Shown: positions 62,513-64,000 of the stretch, piece after piece
Layout of the letters: every line of letters begins with the position of its first letter
How positions within the stretch are numbered: position 1 is the first letter of the stretch
The notes under the pieces: generated by a model
Told to the model about the DNA's origin: nothing
What the model saw: only the letters and a program-made list of their open reading frames with translations
Databases searched by the model: none
Program-made: the position numbers and the translations under genes
Source of the DNA: an uncultured Pontibacter sp.
GTDB lineage: Bacteria > Bacteroidota > Bacteroidia > Cytophagales > Hymenobacteraceae
NCBI RefSeq assembly: GCF_947499215.1
Contig: NZ_CANMNI010000003.1
Span: forward strand, 186,001-250,000
Length of the DNA: 64,000 bases
Direction: 5' to 3'

Positions 62513-63083
62513 ACAAGGTGAGTTAAAATTTAAAAATGCTACATATGGTACTGTTTTTTGGGTGTTCTAAAATGTGTTGTTGTGTCGCGGTTGTACTTTA
62601 ATAAGTATTGAGCCCGCGATTTAATCTATAACCTTATGTGTTTATACTGCATTATAACAAGGTGTAAACACAAGGCTTTTCTTTTGATAATGATGCATTT
62701 ACGAAGGGGTTTAGCGCTGGGATTTGTGTGTCATAACACGGAAAAGAGGAGAAGAGGAAGTGAATTTGCACGTTAGGGAGAGTGTGGGCCTTTGGGATTA
62801 TATTAAATCCACTTGAAGCAAATGAAAATAAAGTACAAACCCTAAATTCAGTGAATTAGCAGGAAACGCAGGAATTTCCCAAAAAATTGGTAAATTTATA
62901 TTTTATAAATTTGTTTTATTAGGACTTTACCTATTTTTAAAAGATTGCAATTCTGACTTTGAATGGAAGTGGATTTAGTAAAAATGAAGTGATAGAGCTG
63001 GGGAGCTGTTAAGGGTTTATTGTATTTAAATGAGAGGTGTATTTTTTAAAACTTTTTGCTGATGTTCTTGTTATGCAGGCTTA
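62513..63083. other. AT-rich intergenic region
   Basis: 571 bp with no credible gene, repeat or RNA feature. It should contain the protease promoter (minus strand) and the 3' region of the next gene. No clear -7 box was found. Confidence 0.5.
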
Positions 63084-64000
63084 TCAGCGGTATAGCCGAA
63101 GAAGCCGGAGCAAAATATCGGTAAAGTAGCCCCCGCTTTGCGGACCATAAAAGTTCATATCCCGGGTTTCATACTTCTTTAGCGGATAGTGCTTGTCCGG
63201 TGTTATGTAGCCAACATAGCCGCCGTTAAAGCTAGTCACGATAACTTGTTGCCCCTGCTGCGATGCCTGTTTTTCTAATACTGGCAATAACTCACCTGAA
63301 TAATCTGCCGGTACGCCCAGCAGGATCGTTTCGCCCAACTGCAAGCTGCTGATGTAAGCCGGATAACTACCGAACAAGCCATTAAACAAGAAAGGGGCAA
63401 AGCTATACGTGGTACTCAGCCGCCACTCCGGATCAGGAAGTTCGAGCGGGACTCTGGTGAAGCCGATCGTGGCGGTGTCACTTAATTGTACAGCGGCCAG
63501 CTCAGCCTCAATGGCATCGGCCAATCGCCTGCCGACGGCTTGGGTGCTCTCAAAAGTGTTGCCGTATGGCGCCTCCACGGCCTGACTGCCAACCGCACCG
63601 GCCGCAAAGGCGGCGAAATCGACAGTCTCCTCCAATTGGTCCACCAACTCGCCCGGATAGTCGCGTGATAGCACCGGGTCCATGGATGGCAGGATGGTCG
63701 GGTGTGCCGCAAAGGTGGCGAGCACGGCAGTACTGCCAGCGGTCTGTTCTATTTTAAGGAAGCGAAGGGTGGTATCACGGCCGCTCATGGCGCCAGTCAG
63801 GCGGTTGCGGACCAGCTCGGGGGCATATGCTATCCCATACCCCACACGAGCTGGCTGCTTGTTTTGCTGAGCTTTTCTTATACTCTCCACAATCCGAGCG
63901 GTAGTTTTCCGTACCAGCTCTTCGTCTTGGTTTCCCGCCATCAGCCAACCTACCAGCTTCTGTCCCCAGCCTCCAAAACTTGTGTGGGTATGGGTAGCTG
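63084..64000 (-). CDS. Neutral/alkaline ceramidase-like hydrolase, N-terminus outside window
   Basis: At least 305 residues; the frame remains open to base 64000, so the gene continues beyond the window. The first visible residues ATHTHTSFGGW correspond to the zinc/active-site region of neutral ceramidases (usual ATHTHSGPGGY). AAHPTILPSMDPVLSRDYPG is the downstream conserved segment with the catalytic-type His and Ser. The C-terminal end is FNGGYVGYITPDKHY...YGPQSGGYF. Such enzymes hydrolyse ceramide; Bacteroidota make sphingolipids, so the substrate could be endogenous or environmental. The catalytic domain part is confident; the exact substrate is not. Confidence 0.82.
   Translation of the reverse strand, partial: ATHTHTSFGGWGQKLVGWLMAGNQDEELVRKTTARIVESIRKAQQNKQPARVGYGIAYAPELVRNRLTGAMSGRDTTLRFLKIEQTAGSTAVLATFAAHPTILPSMDPVLSRDYPGELVDQLEETVDFAAFAAGAVGSQAVEAPYGNTFESTQAVGRRLADAIEAELAAVQLSDTATIGFTRVPLELPDPEWRLSTTYSFAPFLFNGLFGSYPAYISSLQLGETILLGVPADYSGELLPVLEKQASQQGQQVIVTSFNGGYVGYITPDKHYPLKKYETRDMNFYGPQSGGYFTDILLRLLRLYR

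Overview
The window looks like a chromosome segment of a Bacteroidota bacterium, most likely Cytophagales/Hymenobacteraceae (Pontibacter-like). This rests on gene content and promoter style: a T9SS-type C-terminal tail on a secreted M36 protease, a TonB-dependent-receptor-type barrel, an SWFGD-motif protein, TAnnTTTG -7 boxes, and the very frequent hexamer TATACC/GGTATA. The species assignment is an inference. No rRNA, tRNA, CRISPR array, transposase or integrase was seen.

Positions 1-21,035 form an accessory, largely AT-rich defence island, almost entirely on the minus strand. (i) A retron sits at 4,902-6,447. Its RT has the retron hallmarks NAxxH, VTG and YADD. Directly upstream lies an msr-msd RNA gene that can be drawn by eye, with perfect 13-bp a1/a2 repeats, two msr hairpins and a long msd stem. 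(ii) Four tightly packed genes follow the RT (1,204-4,856). None resembles a retron effector I know. They look like a signalling relay: a 407-aa protein with a possible divergent histidine-kinase ATPase end, two receiver-like proteins, and a receiver fused to a C-terminal HEPN-like RNase domain (Rx6H). (iii) A divergent WYL regulator (6,600-7,637) and a RecD-like helicase (1-1,078) flank them. The same 17-bp operator, GTGCAG-N5-CTGCAC, lies at three promoters: the regulator, the retron RNA and the helicase. I infer one regulon of helicase + retron + relay + WYL. (iv) A Type I restriction-modification operon (hsdM-hsdS-Lit-like peptidase-hsdR-YgjP-like metallopeptidase, 7,641-16,270) has a perfect 12-bp-arm palindrome 2 bp upstream of hsdM. 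(v) A CBS-HEPN protein and a 1,232-aa helicase-nuclease close the island.

From about 21,378 on, the DNA is GC-richer and encodes ordinary chromosomal functions. These include an M15 peptidase, CsbD, a hybrid histidine kinase, an outer-membrane barrel, OsmC, HPF, SDR and DsbA-like oxidoreductases, a cation efflux pump divergent from an OmpR-type two-component system, a SulP transporter with beta-carbonic anhydrase, an SWFGD low-complexity protein, topoisomerase III, and an ArsS-type arsenosugar cluster (46,524-49,763). Further on are an L,D-transpeptidase, a four-gene glycosyltransferase/CPBP operon, a Bcp peroxiredoxin, a tandem lipoprotein pair, a large secreted M36 metalloprotease and the C-terminal part of a neutral-ceramidase-like enzyme. 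REP-like inverted repeats occur at 24.4-24.7 kb and 28.2 kb.

Most interesting: the retron plus receiver/HEPN relay under shared WYL-type control. It reads as a retron whose effector is a two-component-like cascade ending in a HEPN toxin. The RNA structure and RT motifs are directly visible; the relay function is inference.
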